Assembly: GCF_002155965.1 (NCBI RefSeq)
Contig: NZ_MUMH01000120.1
Span: 1-32,183, forward strand
Length of the DNA stretch: 32,183 bases
Direction: 5' to 3'
From: Allokutzneria sp. NRRL B-24872
GTDB lineage: Bacteria; Actinomycetota; Actinomycetes; Mycobacteriales; Pseudonocardiaceae
In this document: one piece after another, positions 7,209 through 13,804 of the stretch
Position numbering within the stretch: position 1 is the stretch's first letter
Layout of the letters: each line of letters opens with the position of its first letter
Made by a program: the position numbers and the translations under genes
Notes under the pieces: model-generated
The model's database searches: none
Told to the model about the DNA's origin: nothing
Seen by the model: the letters and a program-made list of their open reading frames with translations, nothing else

Positions 7209-8798
7209 ATGGGCGTGGCCCTCTCATCGCCGTTTCCCGCCGACGCGAGCGAGGCCCCGCCGATCCCGGCGGCGCGGTCGGACTCGACCGGACATCCCCG
7301 CCGCCCGCTGCTGATCTGGGTCCGCACCGGCACAGCGCACGTGCGCATCGACGGCGTTGCGGCGTTCCACCTCACCGCCGGGCACGGTGCGTGGATTCCC
7401 GCGCTCGGGTGGAACCATCGCGCGATCAACACCGAGCCAGGCACGGTCGCCTTCCCCCTGTGGCTCCACCCGGCTACCGACGGCCCGCGCGAAGCGACTC
7501 GGTTCCAGGTCCCCGACGGTTGGCAGGACTGGCTGATCCAGCACTTCAACCTCCTGGTCACCCCGTTGACCGGGCACGGGTACTTCCAGGACGCGATCAC
7601 CGATCTCCTCGGCCGCGACCGAGCACCCGCGCCCGACGCCTCACCGCCGGAGCTGCCGAGAGCCGCCGGCGCCAAAGCCGTGGCCGAGGAGCTGATCCGC
7701 GACCCCGCGATCGACCTCACTGTCGAGCAGTGGGCGGCCAGGGCGCTCTCAAGCCCTCGGACCTTGCGCCGCGACTTCCTCGCAGGCACCGGGCTCACCT
7801 TTGAGCAGTGGCGGCTGCGCAACCGCTTGATCGCGGCCGTCGAGTTCCTGGCCGCGGGATTCGACGTCGACCAGGTCGCCGCACGGGTGGGCTTCGCCAG
7901 CCGCAACGGCTTCACTCGCGCGTTCAAGCGGCACTACGGACCAACGCCCTACGACTTCAGCAGAAAGCTCGCCGCCAGCTCCGCGCACGTCGACCTGACA
8001 CCGCGCGCCACCCTGGCCCGTCAGACCGATGAGCTCATGCGCATGACGCGGGGTTCCCTCGCTGCCGCGTCCGATCCGCTCCCCGCTGCCCGCACACCCC
8101 GGCACGCCAACCACGTGCACGTCCTGAGCTGGATCTACCGCGGCAGCGGATACCTCGACATCGGCGAGAGCCGTTACGAACGACACCGCGGCGTCGCGAC
8201 CTGGATTCCCGCAGGCTTGAAGCACATCACCGGTCTCCGCGAGAACTCCATCTCGCTGCCCCTCGGAAGCGCGACCGTCGCCGACCTCCAACTGGCCGAG
8301 CCGCTACAGGTGCAGTTCTCCCCCGCCTGGGACGACTACCTGATGCACTGCTCCATCAGCGCCCGATCCGGCCTGCATCCCGACGACTACAACCCCCGTC
8401 ACATCCTCGACCTCTTCGCCGAACAGGTCGCCGCGCAACGAGCGCTGTCCGTGCCCATGCCCACCGACCCACGCGCCCGCGCCGCCGCGCTGGACTACCT
8501 GCGCCACATCGACATCTCCCGCGAATCCGTCCTGTTCGACGTCCCCGCCGAGGTCCACCGCGCCTTCCGCGCCGAGACCGGCATGCCCTTCGCCCGCTGG
8601 CGCTACGCCGCCCGCATGCGCATCGCCCGCGACCTGCTCGCCAGCAACGCCAAGCCCAGCACCGTAGCCCGCCGCGTCGGCTACGCCCACCTCCCGGCCT
8701 TCAGCACCGCCTTCACCCGCCTCCACGGCCTCTCCCCCCGCGAATTCCAAGAACGCGAGCGCGCTTCCCTCTCAACCCGCACACCCGACCCGAAGTGA
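7209..8798 (+). CDS. Double-length AraC-family regulator (two AraC units in one chain)
   Basis: The 529-residue protein contains two complete AraC-like units. Unit one has a cupin-like sensor (about 30-85, with RPLLIWVRTGTAHVRI) and a paired helix-turn-helix domain (about 165-260, ending RVGFASRNGFTRAFKRHYG, then TPYDF). Unit two repeats this: a second cupin-like segment (about 300-350, HVLSWIYRGSGYLDIG) and a second HTH pair (about 425-520, ending RVGYAHLPAFSTAFTRLHG, then LSPREF). Ordinary AraC proteins of this class are about 250-300 residues long. The first HTH of unit two looks less conserved. The gene is divergent from the siderophore operon across an iron box, so it is a good candidate for a local activator that senses the siderophore. 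The ATG at 7209 has no clear ribosome site; a GTG at 7215 is an alternative. Confidence 0.85.
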   Translation: MGVALSSPFPADASEAPPIPAARSDSTGHPRRPLLIWVRTGTAHVRIDGVAAFHLTAGHGAWIPALGWNHRAINTEPGTVAFPLWLHPATDGPREATRFQVPDGWQDWLIQHFNLLVTPLTGHGYFQDAITDLLGRDRAPAPDASPPELPRAAGAKAVAEELIRDPAIDLTVEQWAARALSSPRTLRRDFLAGTGLTFEQWRLRNRLIAAVEFLAAGFDVDQVAARVGFASRNGFTRAFKRHYGPTPYDFSRKLAASSAHVDLTPRATLARQTDELMRMTRGSLAAASDPLPAARTPRHANHVHVLSWIYRGSGYLDIGESRYERHRGVATWIPAGLKHITGLRENSISLPLGSATVADLQLAEPLQVQFSPAWDDYLMHCSISARSGLHPDDYNPRHILDLFAEQVAAQRALSVPMPTDPRARAAALDYLRHIDISRESVLFDVPAEVHRAFRAETGMPFARWRYAARMRIARDLLASNAKPSTVARRVGYAHLPAFSTAFTRLHGLSPREFQERERASLSTRTPDPK

Positions 8799-8867
8799 CC
8801 GCTCCCTGATCTCAGGCGTTCGCTTCCAAGGAAACCTCTACCAGCACCGAAAACTAGATGGAAACTC

Positions 8868-8900
8868 TGACCCATTTCGCCGATTCCGGCGACCTACTCC
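8868..8900 (+). repeat. Diverged repeat, copy 1
   Basis: This 33-base stretch, starting TGACCCATTTCGCCG and ending GGCGACCTACTCC, matches the segment at 11824-11857. The copies differ by one inserted base and a handful of transitions. It contains a hairpin, TCGCCG-ATTC-CGGCGA. Its origin is unknown; it could be a remnant of an insertion-element end or of a duplicated non-coding unit. Confidence 0.55.
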
Positions 8901-9170
8901 AGCTCTGCACCAACTGGCCATCCACTACTGCTACAAGAGTCCAGAATGGATTACCCAAAGGGCATGCAGCAGCGAATACCCTTATACCGCAGGCAGAAGC
9001 AGCGCTGCTGCACGCCATTCAGTGCAGTTGAGTGCGGTTCAACGAGCCCATACTCCAGCCCGTCCCCACATTGCCACATGAAGTCCCTTTGCAGATCGCA
9101 CTGAAAGGCAACCTCGCCTCACCCTCAAGTTCAGCGCGCAATCGGTCGCGTGTCGCAGGAAATCTGGAAA

Positions 9171-9305
9171 ATGACCATCAGACAGGAATTCCGATCCTCA
9201 CAAACACTGGGCCCAGGGCCAGAATTCCGTGACGGACTCGCACTGCGCTTCCATGAACGGCTCGCCCAATCAGCAATGAGCCGCCCCGCCATCGCCGACG
9301 CCTAA
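9171..9305 (+). CDS. Possible small protein of 44 residues
   Basis: An ATG frame is preceded by AGGAA about nine bases upstream. It encodes a short polar peptide that ends in a helical stretch (GLALRFHERLAQSAMSRP). Codon third positions are mixed early and G/C-rich late. I recognise no family. The frame sits alone in a low-coding region, so it may be chance or the remnant of a larger gene. Confidence 0.22.
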   Translation: MTIRQEFRSSQTLGPGPEFRDGLALRFHERLAQSAMSRPAIADA

Positions 9306-9418
9306 ATGTCGATTTTCACCCTGTCCACGTCACCGGTTGCGGCGCTCCTACACCTGAGAGTTCTCCTGAGCACCCTTGAGGTCCAGTCCCCACCGTTAAT
9401 GCGTTTGCCGAGCCGCCG

Positions 9419-9461
9419 TTCATCGGCACCGAGTGCGACGTTCTCGCTCGGTGCCGATGAA
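9419..9461 (-). terminator. Strong hairpin downstream of the HTH regulator gene
   Basis: Perfect 15-base arms (9419-9433 and 9447-9461, core ATCGGCACCGAG) enclose a 13-base loop. The hairpin lies about 40 bases beyond the stop codon of the minus-strand gene at 9503-10300, so it probably ends that transcript. No T-run follows, as is common in high-GC actinobacteria. Confidence 0.6.
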
Positions 9462-9502
9462 ACTGGTCAAGGAACGATTGAATCTTGAATCGCAAGAGGA
9501 CA

Positions 9503-10300
9503 TTAGGACAGCTCCTGGGCCATCCGGCGGAGGTGGGCATCCAGTTCCAGGACGTAGAAGATGCCGTCCCGAATTTCCTGAGGGAAGTCCTCGTGGTGCT
9601 TGTAGTCGGCGGCGATGCCGTGGCTGATGTCGACCAGCGCTTTGAACAGCTCGGTCTCGCCCATGCCGTGGGTGCGATCGAGGATGCTCATGCGGGCCAT
9701 GACCAGCGGGGAAGCATCGTCCCAACGTGCTCGTTGGGCTCCTCCGCCAGAGGAGATACTCGTGGAGGTGCTGGCCTTGTGATCTTGGAGCAGCAGCTCG
9801 GCGTAGTCACGCAGGTGCGAAAAGTTCTCCATGAGAATGCGGCGCTGCCGTTCAACACGCTTGCGACCCCTGCGGGTCTCCTGCGGGTCCCGGAGGTTGC
9901 GGTGCTGCCCGATCTCCGACAGAGCCAAGTTGTGCCGCGTGCGCTGGAGCACGAGCGCGCGCTGCTCGGCAGCCTGGCGGGACTTCAACCCCAACGCCTC
10001 GGCGATCTTCGACCAAGGCATGCCGATCTTGCGCGCCTGCGCGAGCAGGGTGCGCTCGGCCTCATCGACGTCATCACGCGCCAAGGCGAGCAGCTGCATC
10101 GCCGCGACCAACAACTCCTCGTCAGGACTGTCAAACACGGTAACGCGCTCGATCAACGCCACGGCACGACGCTCCTTCTCCGAACGTCGCACCGACAGGA
10201 CGGAGACCAAGTGGTCACGCGCGCGAGCGAAGCGCGGCAGGTTGGCCGGATCTGGCACACGACGAGGCTGGCTCACACGAGAAGCATGCCGCCCACGCAT
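9503..10300 (-). CDS. HTH regulator resembling actinobacterial HSP18-type transcriptional regulators
   Basis: The encoded protein of about 265 residues has an N-terminal helical region, then a predicted helix-turn-helix (ARKIGMPWSKIAEALGLKSR followed by QAAEQRA). The C-terminal half is basic, then acidic. The pattern 'W-x-x-IA-x-ALGL-x-SRQAAEQR' occurs in small actinobacterial regulators, some of which are annotated as HSP18 regulators. I assign this from memory of the motif only. I place the start at the ATG at 10300, just downstream of a perfect palindrome; GTG codons at 10276 and 10258 are alternatives, and no strong ribosome site decides between them. The gene stands alone in a low-coding region, with a hairpin after it. 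Autoregulation through the palindrome is likely. Confidence 0.65.
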   Translation of the reverse strand: MRGRHASRVSQPRRVPDPANLPRFARARDHLVSVLSVRRSEKERRAVALIERVTVFDSPDEELLVAAMQLLALARDDVDEAERTLLAQARKIGMPWSKIAEALGLKSRQAAEQRALVLQRTRHNLALSEIGQHRNLRDPQETRRGRKRVERQRRILMENFSHLRDYAELLLQDHKASTSTSISSGGGAQRARWDDASPLVMARMSILDRTHGMGETELFKALVDISHGIAADYKHHEDFPQEIRDGIFYVLELDAHLRRMAQELS

Positions 10301-10316
10301 TCCAATGTCAATGAAA

Positions 10317-10337
10317 CGTTGACGTGTAACGTCAACG
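10317..10337. promoter_or_regulatory. Perfect palindrome upstream of the HTH regulator (probable operator)
   Basis: CGTTGACGT and its exact complement ACGTCAACG are separated by three bases (GTA). The palindrome lies 17 bases upstream of the proposed start of the HTH gene and contains TTGACG on the minus strand, which could act as a -35 element. A repressor dimer bound here would block transcription. The palindrome is seen directly; its function is inferred. Confidence 0.55.
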
Positions 10338-10467
10338 GATGATTGACATAGTGCACAAATGCGCATAGCTCTCACCTGGGAGGGGAGCCAACTTTGCCAC
10401 CTGAGCACCCCTCAAACCGACCATCCGCGCGGATGTTTCCCCCATCACAAGGTAACGAATCGGAAAG

Positions 10468-10483
10468 TGTGTCCCAGGTCACA
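10468..10483. promoter_or_regulatory. CRP-like palindrome, imperfect
   Basis: TGTGT-CCCAGG-TCACA matches the CRP/GlxR-type consensus TGTGA-N6-TCACA at nine of ten fixed positions. It lies in non-coding DNA upstream of the HTH regulator and has no clear plus-strand target gene. Confidence 0.35.
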
Positions 10484-10626
10484 TGAAATGGCAGAGGGGT
10501 CTACACCATCCTTGGGCGTCGCCACCACTGGCACACCAGCCAGGCGGCGACATCAAGATCGAATAACTGACGAAACCGCCAGCCACGCTGGATGCGCGGC
10601 CGACGGCTCGTCATGGAGGTACTCGG

Positions 10627-10836
10627 CTAGCGGCGCCTCTGGCCAAAGAAGTTGACCGCCAGTCCGAGAGCAACCACCGAGGTCCTGGCGATTGTCGCCA
10701 GGACCTCGCTGCTTGCAGCCTGAGCGATGTGCTCAAGCACGACCGCGAGCTGCTGAGCCATCAACAGCACTCGAATCGCTCGCGGCGCCTGCTGCCCCCG
10801 CTCGGGGACGGGCTCGTTGCCCTCGTCGTGCTCCAA
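10627..10836 (-). CDS. Possible small protein of 69 residues
   Basis: A TTG-started frame preceded by GGAAGAGG at about nine bases encodes an acidic start (LEHDEGNEPVPE), a long amphipathic to hydrophobic centre (IRVLLMAQQLAVVLEHIAQ) and a basic end (FGQRRR). It could be a small membrane-associated protein, and I recognise no family. A perfect 14-base hairpin lies within the frame, which is unusual for coding DNA and weakens the case. Confidence 0.3.
   Translation of the reverse strand: MEHDEGNEPVPERGQQAPRAIRVLLMAQQLAVVLEHIAQAASSEVLATIARTSVVALGLAVNFFGQRRR
10678..10708. repeat. Perfect 14-base hairpin with three-base loop
   Basis: CGAGGTCCTGGCGA is followed by TTG and then its exact reverse complement. 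A stem this long and perfect should form a very stable hairpin in RNA or extruded DNA. There is no T-run on either side, so a classic terminator is unlikely. It overlaps a possible small open frame. Confidence 0.7.
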
Positions 10837-11028
10837 GGGCCATCACCTCTTCCATATCCTGGGTGCCGGTTGCACCGCGGTGGCGACCGAGTGCCCCGGA
10901 AGAGGGATGAGTGAGGATCGGACTCACGCAACGTGCATGACCTTACTCGGCCACCCCGCCCAACTGGAGGCACCCGAGCCCTGATAACTGCCATTACCCC
11001 ACCCACCCCGGGGGTACCGGCCACCCTT

Positions 11029-11517
11029 TTAGATGCCTAAGCCGCAGGTCAGACTAACGAGTGTGATACCTGTCACATTGGCTCCCCAGTGTGACTCTGA
11101 GCTGTCGCGCCGTCGAAGGCAATCGTTTGACGCCGCTGAACAGCACTGTGTTGAACGCCGGGATCGAGTCAAGCGCGACCACCAGGTCGGCAGTTCTGTC
11201 CTGGCATGGGAGTAGTTCTGCGCGCCGACGTGGTTCTGCTCATGATTACCGTCCGCGCAGTTGCAGGGCTGCTGGGGCTTCGCGGCCGGAGAATCGGCGC
11301 CCCTGGCGATCTCGCGGCGCACAGGCGTTCGACCAGCCCGGCGCCACCATCCCAGGACGGCGAGTTTCCCAACGGCCTGGTCCAGCTCGTCGATCACATC
11401 CATGCGAGCTTGCACAGATGCTTGTGCTGCTGTGCCTGGATTCCCGGCGATGGCCGCCGCCCGCGCGGCTGGGTTACCCGAGACGGTGCCGATGACGGGG
11501 CAAGCGACCATGATCAC
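11029..11517 (-). CDS. Hypothetical protein or interrupted gene remnant
   Basis: A GTG-started frame of 162 codons has protein-like composition in its first half (ARMDVIDELDQAVGKLAVLG), with mostly G/C third positions. The same frame continues upstream of the GTG with plausible coding (REQVGIQLASEAGD) and is then cut by an in-frame TAG at 11560-11562. More plausible codons lie beyond that. This fits a gene fragment with a nonsense mutation as well as a short real gene. No ribosome site or recognised family was found. A CRP-like palindrome falls inside its 3' part. Confidence 0.25.
   Translation of the reverse strand: MIMVACPVIGTVSGNPAARAAAIAGNPGTAAQASVQARMDVIDELDQAVGKLAVLGWWRRAGRTPVRREIARGADSPAAKPQQPCNCADGNHEQNHVGAQNYSHARTELPTWWSRLTRSRRSTQCCSAASNDCLRRRDSSESHWGANVTGITLVSLTCGLGI
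11062..11077. promoter_or_regulatory. CRP/GlxR-like palindrome, perfect
   Basis: TGTGA-TACCTG-TCACA matches all ten fixed bases of the CRP-family consensus. It sits in the low-coding region, about 600 bases downstream of the weaker copy at 10468-10483. No nearby gene start explains it. Confidence 0.4.
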
Positions 11518-11628
11518 ATCGCCAGCTTCGGAAGCCAGTTGGATGCCGACCTGCTCCCGCTAGGCCAACGGCCTGTCAGCATCGCGTCGGCCACGGGCGA
11601 GTAAACGAGGAAGCAGATCTGATTCTGA

Positions 11629-11650
11629 CCCCGTCACCGTCGTGACGGGG
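11629..11650. repeat. Perfect inverted repeat
   Basis: CCCCGTCAC and GTGACGGGG flank a CGTC loop, giving nine-base perfect arms. It lies in non-coding DNA between the possible gene remnant and the tRNA region. It could be a terminator or an operator; no gene clearly uses it. Confidence 0.5.
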
Positions 11651-11823
11651 GACCTTGCACCCCGCCGCTCCGCACGCAGCCCAGAGGCGGTCACCGACGC
11701 GAGCAATCGGCACAGTCGCAATGGGGCAGCACCGAACCACCATCCCGCCTGCAGCGAATCAGCGGAAGATATCTAAGCGCTGGACAACCGCAACATCACT
11801 CAGATGGGCTGGAGCAGAAATTG

Positions 11824-11857
11824 TGACCCCATTCCGCCGGTTTCGGCGACCTGCTCC
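11824..11857 (+). repeat. Diverged repeat, copy 2
   Basis: This 34-base stretch begins TGACCCCATTCCGCCGG and ends GGCGACCTGCTCC. It aligns with 8868-8900; the differences are one gap and transitions only. The stem CGCCG-GTTT-CGGCG is kept. It lies about 45 bases beyond the tRNA terminator. Confidence 0.55.
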
Positions 11858-11901
11858 TGTCAGCGATCCACCACGGCAGCAGGTGTCCACAACAGACAAA
11901 A

Positions 11902-11939
11902 GAAACCGGGTGACCTGCCTGAGCAGATCACCCGGTTTC
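11902..11939 (-). terminator. Intrinsic terminator of the tRNA-Ala gene
   Basis: Twelve-base perfect arms (GAAACCGGGTGA and TCACCCGGTTTC) enclose an inner CTGC/GCAG stem. On the minus strand the hairpin is followed by TTTCTTTTGTC, a T-rich tract. It lies 12 bases beyond the 3' end of the tRNA and is a textbook factor-independent terminator, the best in the window. Confidence 0.88.
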
Positions 11940-11950
11940 ACTCTCCAAAG

Positions 11951-12023
11951 TGGAGCTGAGGGGATTCGAACCCCTGACCCCCACACTGCCAGTGTGGTGC
12001 GCTACCAACTGCGCTACAGCCCC
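11951..12023 (-). tRNA. tRNA-Ala (anticodon GGC)
   Basis: The 73-base minus-strand sequence folds as a cloverleaf: acceptor stem GGGGCTG with CAGCTCC, D-arm GCGCAGTTGGTAGCGC, anticodon arm CCACA-CTGGCAG-TGTGG with GGC in the loop, and T-arm AGGGGTTCGAATCCCCT. The G3:U70 wobble pair that marks alanine tRNAs is present. CCA is not encoded after the discriminator A. It reads GCC alanine codons, which are abundant in high-GC genomes. Confidence 0.96.
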
Positions 12024-12115
12024 TTGAGGAGGATCTTTCGCTCGCTTCCGATCTCTCGTTCGCGTGCTTGCACACCATATACGACGGCTCCGCGAACTAC
12101 GAAATCGGGGGGTCC

Positions 12116-12151
12116 AAGATCCTCCGGCAGGTCGTTGACCTGCGTGATCTT
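12116..12151 (-). terminator. Hairpin downstream of the DsbA-like gene
   Basis: A nested inverted repeat has inner arms GCAGGTC/GACCTGC with a GTT loop and outer arms AAGATC/GATCTT. It begins six bases beyond the stop codon of the DsbA-like gene. It probably ends that transcript before the tRNA gene. Confidence 0.6.
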
Positions 12152-12156
12152 CAGGC

Positions 12157-12918
12157 TCAGCCGGCGGAGGCGATGAGCTGGTCGAGCCAGCCGCCGCTGG
12201 CGATGTCCACGCGCTTGCCGTTCTGGGCGACGGTGGGGGTGCCGTGGGTGCCCTGGGAGCCCACGAGCGCCTGGTTGTCGGTGAACGCCTTCAGTTCGGC
12301 CTCGCCGAGGGGGACGTGGCGCTTGGTGCGCACGCACTGCTCGAAGTCGGGGCCTGCGCCGACGGCGGTGCCGAGCTCGATGAGCCGGTTGTCGTCGTAG
12401 CCCTTGGCGCGCTCAGCGGGCTGCTTGCCGAAGAGGCTGGCGAAGTAGGTGGGGAACTTGCCGCTGTCGGCCGAGCAGAGCGCGGCGTTGGCGGCGTCGG
12501 CGGAGTAGCCCTCGGGGCTGGACATGGAGTTCAGGAAGGGCAGCAGGTGGTAGCGGACCTTGAGCTGGCCCGCGCTGACCTTCTCGTTGATGTTCTCGCC
12601 GTAGAGCTTCTCGAACTGACCGCACGCGGGGCAGAGGAAGTCCGCGTAGACGTCGATGGTGGTCTTGGCGGTGTCCTTGCCCGCGACGACGGTGCCTTCC
12701 TGGCGCTGCACCGGGTAGTCGGACTTGGCGTCCACGACGGGGATGGCTCCGGCCGCCTGGTTCGTCAGGAGCACGCCGCCGATCACACCGACCGCGAGCA
12801 GCACGACGAAGACAACGCCGATGATGACCTTGTTCCGGTCGCTGCTCGTTCCACGCGCCGCCGCGACCGCACTGGCCTGCTTCTTCTTGTTGCGCGCGTT
12901 CCGCTGGGCTCCGCCCAC
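12157..12918 (-). CDS. Membrane-anchored DsbA-like thiol oxidoreductase
   Basis: The 253-residue protein has a basic cytoplasmic tail, one membrane segment (about 31-52) and an extracytoplasmic thioredoxin-fold domain of the DsbA/Thioredoxin_4 type. The active site is CPAC (Cys about 96 and 99) in DFLCPACGQF, and the cis-proline loop is GTHGTPTV near the C-terminus. Two further cysteines (NAALCSAD and FEQCVRT) may form a structural pair. Proteins of this type introduce or shuffle disulfides in secreted proteins. The GTG at 12918 is preceded by GGGGAGGAA at ideal spacing. The gene stands alone, divergent from the VIT1-like transporter. Confidence 0.9.
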   Translation of the reverse strand: MGGAQRNARNKKKQASAVAAARGTSSDRNKVIIGVVFVVLLAVGVIGGVLLTNQAAGAIPVVDAKSDYPVQRQEGTVVAGKDTAKTTIDVYADFLCPACGQFEKLYGENINEKVSAGQLKVRYHLLPFLNSMSSPEGYSADAANAALCSADSGKFPTYFASLFGKQPAERAKGYDDNRLIELGTAVGAGPDFEQCVRTKRHVPLGEAELKAFTDNQALVGSQGTHGTPTVAQNGKRVDIASGGWLDQLIASAG

Positions 12919-13108
12919 GTCGGCTTCCTCCCCAAAATCGTTCTCCGGTCGAGCCGGACTCTGCTGAGCGCACCCGCTCGCCGGACAGACAACACGGCCC
13001 GGGGTGACACCACGGTGTGGCGAGGGTACTGCGAGATGCGTCGGAGCAGGCCAGGCACACCTTCACAAGGCTGTCCTCATCTGCGAAACAGGACCTACGG
13101 TCGAGCCC

Positions 13109-13804
13109 ATGGACGAGATCGGGCACACGCACGCGGACGTGTCCGGGGGCTGGCTGAGGCCCGCGGTGTTCGGCGCGATGGACGGGCTGGTGACCAACAT
13201 CGCGCTGGTCGCCGGGATGGGCGGGGGCGGGGCGAGCAGCACGGTGATCGTGCTCTCAGGAACGGCGGGCCTGGTGGCGGGCGCGTTCTCGATGGCGCTG
13301 GGCGAGTACGCATCGGTGGAAACGCAGAACAACGCGATCAGCGCCGAGGTGGCGACGGAGCGCCGCGAACTGCGCGCGAACCCGCGCGCAGAGCAGGCGG
13401 AGCTGGTCGACATGTACGTGGAAATGGGCCTCAGCCGCGAGACGGCGGAGAAGGCTGCGGCGGAGGTGCACGCGAACCCCGAACTCGCGGTGCGCGTGCA
13501 CATCACCCAGGAACTCGGCGTCGACCCGCAGGAGCAGCCGTCGCCTGTGGTTGCCGGGGTCTCCTCGTTCCTGTGCTTCGCGGTCGGAGCCCTGTTCCCG
13601 CTGGTCCCGTTCCTGCTCGGGTCGGAGTCGCTGCTGCTCGGCCTCCTCGTCGGAGCCGTGGGCTTGTTCGCGGCGGGAGCGATGGTGTCCCGCTTCACCA
13701 CGCGGTCCTGGTGGTACAACGGCCTGCGCCAGCTGCTGTTCGGCGCGATCGCGGCCGGAGCCACCTACGTGGTCGGCATGCTGATCGGAGTCGGAGTCAG
13801 CTAG
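13109..13804 (+). CDS. VIT1/CCC1-family iron/manganese transporter
   Basis: The 231-residue membrane protein has the VIT1/CCC1 layout. After the start, GGWLRPAVFGAMDGLVTNIA precedes the first membrane segments. Next come a cytoplasmic helical segment rich in Glu and Arg (about 85-140, with EVATERRELRANPRAEQAEL) that corresponds to the metal-binding domain, and then a C-terminal set of membrane segments (about 150-230). Family members move Fe(II) or Mn(II) out of the cytoplasm and limit metal toxicity. I choose the ATG at 13109 because it lies next to the conserved start; the ribosome site is weak. Its stop overlaps the convergent MFS stop, leaving no terminator space. No iron box was seen upstream. 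Confidence 0.85.
   Translation: MDEIGHTHADVSGGWLRPAVFGAMDGLVTNIALVAGMGGGGASSTVIVLSGTAGLVAGAFSMALGEYASVETQNNAISAEVATERRELRANPRAEQAELVDMYVEMGLSRETAEKAAAEVHANPELAVRVHITQELGVDPQEQPSPVVAGVSSFLCFAVGALFPLVPFLLGSESLLLGLLVGAVGLFAAGAMVSRFTTRSWWYNGLRQLLFGAIAAGATYVVGMLIGVGVS

Larger units (their letters stand above)
8799..9418. other. Low-coding-density intergenic stretch
   Basis: About 620 bases after the AraC stop have clearly lower GC than the flanks and no convincing gene. Visible items are one arm of a diverged repeat pair (8868-8900), a 12-base palindrome AGCAGCGCTGCT near 8998, and one short open frame with a plausible ribosome site (9171-9305). No terminator with a T-run is evident directly after the AraC gene. 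Confidence 0.5.

Noticed and set aside
9485-10342. Plus-strand frame of 285 codons opposite the HTH regulator
   Set aside because: The minus-strand protein has a recognisable HTH and a palindrome upstream, whereas this frame has neither.
8799-11950. tRNA-linked attachment-site duplicate
   Set aside because: I looked by eye for a second copy of the tRNA 3' end (TGGAGCTGAGGGGATTCG) within the window and found none, so an integrated island is not demonstrated.
11759-11986. Minus-strand frame starting MWGSGVRIPSAP
   Set aside because: This peptide is the usual false translation across a tRNA T-arm, and the frame overlaps tRNA-Ala.
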